DNA from: DAOMFB01 sp963721385
GTDB lineage: Bacteria; Acidobacteriota; Thermoanaerobaculia; UBA5066
Length of the DNA stretch: 64,000 nt
Direction: 5' to 3'
Assembly (NCBI GenBank): GCA_963721385.1
Contig: CAVRJB010000013.1
Span: 806,001-870,000 of the forward strand
Of the stretch, positions 63,286 through 64,000 are shown one piece after another. The position numbers and the translations under genes are program-made. Under the pieces are notes generated by a model. It saw only the letters and a program-made list of their open reading frames with translations, was not told where the DNA came from and searched no databases. Each line of letters begins with the position of its first letter. Within the stretch, counting starts at the first letter, position 1.

Positions 63286-64000
63286 CAGAAGGAGACGCGG
63301 ATCGCCAGGCGAAAGAGCCTCGGTTCCTGGCGCGAGAGATTCTTGCCGTAATCCTCGGAGACGTAATTGGCAGGCACATGCGGATCGTAGATGTCCGGAT
63401 AGCCCGGCGGCTGGCTGGTCGTGTAGTTGGGATTTTTCCAGGTGGGAAACTGGTTGTTGAAGAGATTGAAGACGTAGGCCTGGATCGTGACCGCCACGGG
63501 CCCGATGACGATCGGGTAGCCGAGGGTCAGGCTGGACTCCCAGAGCGTCGGCAGCGTCTTTCCGGAACCCCTGGGCACCAGGTAGATCTGGGCCCCGTAA
63601 TAGAAGGCGTAAGTGGCATTGAAGTAGCCCAGCCTGGAGAACGGCGCGCCGGACTGAACGTATCCCTGAAGGCCCACGAAGAGGTGGAACGGCGTCGTGT
63701 AGCTCGCGTCCAGACGGAAGCTGTTGGGTCGATCGAGGAAGAGCCGTCCGGAGTCGTTGTGGCTGAACTGGGGGAAGTCACGGTCGACGTTGCCCCCGGG
63801 GTAGAGCGACGGGACGTTTTCGTTGATGCCTCCGTCGTAGTTGCCCTTGAGCGACGAGTAGGTGTAGGAGGCCTGGAGCCAGAACGTCTCTCCCAGGGCC
63901 TTCCGGACGCTGATGTCGATGCCTTTATAGACGCGGCTGACCGCCGGAGCCGCTGGCGCTCCCTGCTGACACGCGTCGAAGGGAGCGTCGAGCCCGTTGC
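63285..64000 (-). CDS. TonB-dependent receptor (Oar-like), C-terminal part
   Basis: Outer-membrane beta-barrel receptor that runs off the right edge; only the last 238 residues are visible. Alternating strands such as FRLDASYTTPFHLFVGLQGY, ITIQAYVFNLFNNQFP-like strands and the terminal LFRLAIRVSF, ending in phenylalanine for barrel assembly, identify the class. NLFNNQFP is characteristic of Acidobacteriota CarboxypepD-type receptors. The plug domain lies outside the window. Its stop codon touches the tRNA remnant. Confidence 0.88.
   Translation of the reverse strand, partial: NGLDAPFDACQQGAPAAPAVSRVYKGIDISVRKALGETFWLQASYTYSSLKGNYDGGINENVPSLYPGGNVDRDFPQFSHNDSGRLFLDRPNSFRLDASYTTPFHLFVGLQGYVQSGAPFSRLGYFNATYAFYYGAQIYLVPRGSGKTLPTLWESSLTLGYPIVIGPVAVTIQAYVFNLFNNQFPTWKNPNYTTSQPPGYPDIYDPHVPANYVSEDYGKNLSRQEPRLFRLAIRVSF

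Noticed and set aside
63256..63332. A complete functional tRNA
   Set aside because: No 5' acceptor or D arm pairs with the 3' part; the needed bases encode the receptor C-terminus.

Overview
The window is about 64 kb of very GC-rich, densely coding bacterial DNA with no gene-free stretch over 300 bases. I read it as a chromosomal segment of an Acidobacteriota-like organism (possibly Thermoanaerobaculia). This is inferred from gene content: Pkn-type kinases starting 'MPLEPGSRVGPFEILAP', an Oar-like TonB-dependent receptor, several alkaline-phosphatase-superfamily proteins, many divergent metabolic singletons and no ribosomal RNA. No intact tRNA, rRNA, CRISPR array, insertion sequence or prophage was found.

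Layout. 0-4.4 kb (minus strand): a partial Ser/Thr kinase with a frameshift, an EnvC-like LytM protein and a membrane-anchored phosphatase-superfamily protein, divergent from a family-5 solute-binding lipoprotein (4.4-6 kb). 6-9.9 kb (minus): hydrolase, EamA transporter, SpoIIE phosphatase, SnoaL-like protein and HAD phosphatase, mostly with 4-base overlaps. 9.9-20.4 kb: SthA transhydrogenase, YhhN protein, a divergent malate synthase, a group of small proteins including dodecin, an acyl-CoA dehydrogenase, an arylamine N-acetyltransferase, a cupin and a lipoprotein. 20.4-34.7 kb: TrpB2, hydrolases, a phosphatase-TPR protein, an aldo/keto reductase, a secreted RidA-like lipoprotein, a nitronate monooxygenase with a DUF4442 protein, a radical SAM protein, a broken lipoprotein, an orphan antitoxin and a cysteine-desulfurase-like protein. 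34.7-45.6 kb: MOSC protein, M14-type deacylase, a third phosphatase-superfamily membrane protein, a prenyl synthase, an anti-sigma/STAS pair, proteases, a broken EamA transporter and an arsenosugar ArsS pair.

The most unusual region is 45.8-63.3 kb. Two giant tandem paralogues (1,881 and 1,880 residues, 2 bases apart) each join a Ser/Thr kinase, an AAA-type ATPase, a helical repeat region and two complete family-5 solute-binding modules in one chain with no signal peptide or membrane segment. They look like cytoplasmic peptide- or ligand-sensing kinases; SgrR is a known case of such a binding fold used inside the cell. A secreted HtrA-like protease follows, bracketed by a perfect 73-bp direct repeat that copies the end of the second giant gene. 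Next comes a 1,534-residue adenylate-forming ligase / unknown / GNAT fusion. The window ends with the 3' third of a tRNA-like sequence touching the stop codon of a TonB-dependent receptor.

A recurring theme is single-base frame breaks at short C/G runs: kinase near 919, lipoprotein near 32,340, MOSC near 35,220 and EamA near 42,572. Each can be recognised because the expected protein continues in the neighbouring frame. Either the assembly carries indel errors or several genes here are decaying; raw reads would decide. Signalling is well represented: three kinases, a SpoIIE phosphatase and an RsbW/RsbV-like pair, though these are scattered and not in one operon.
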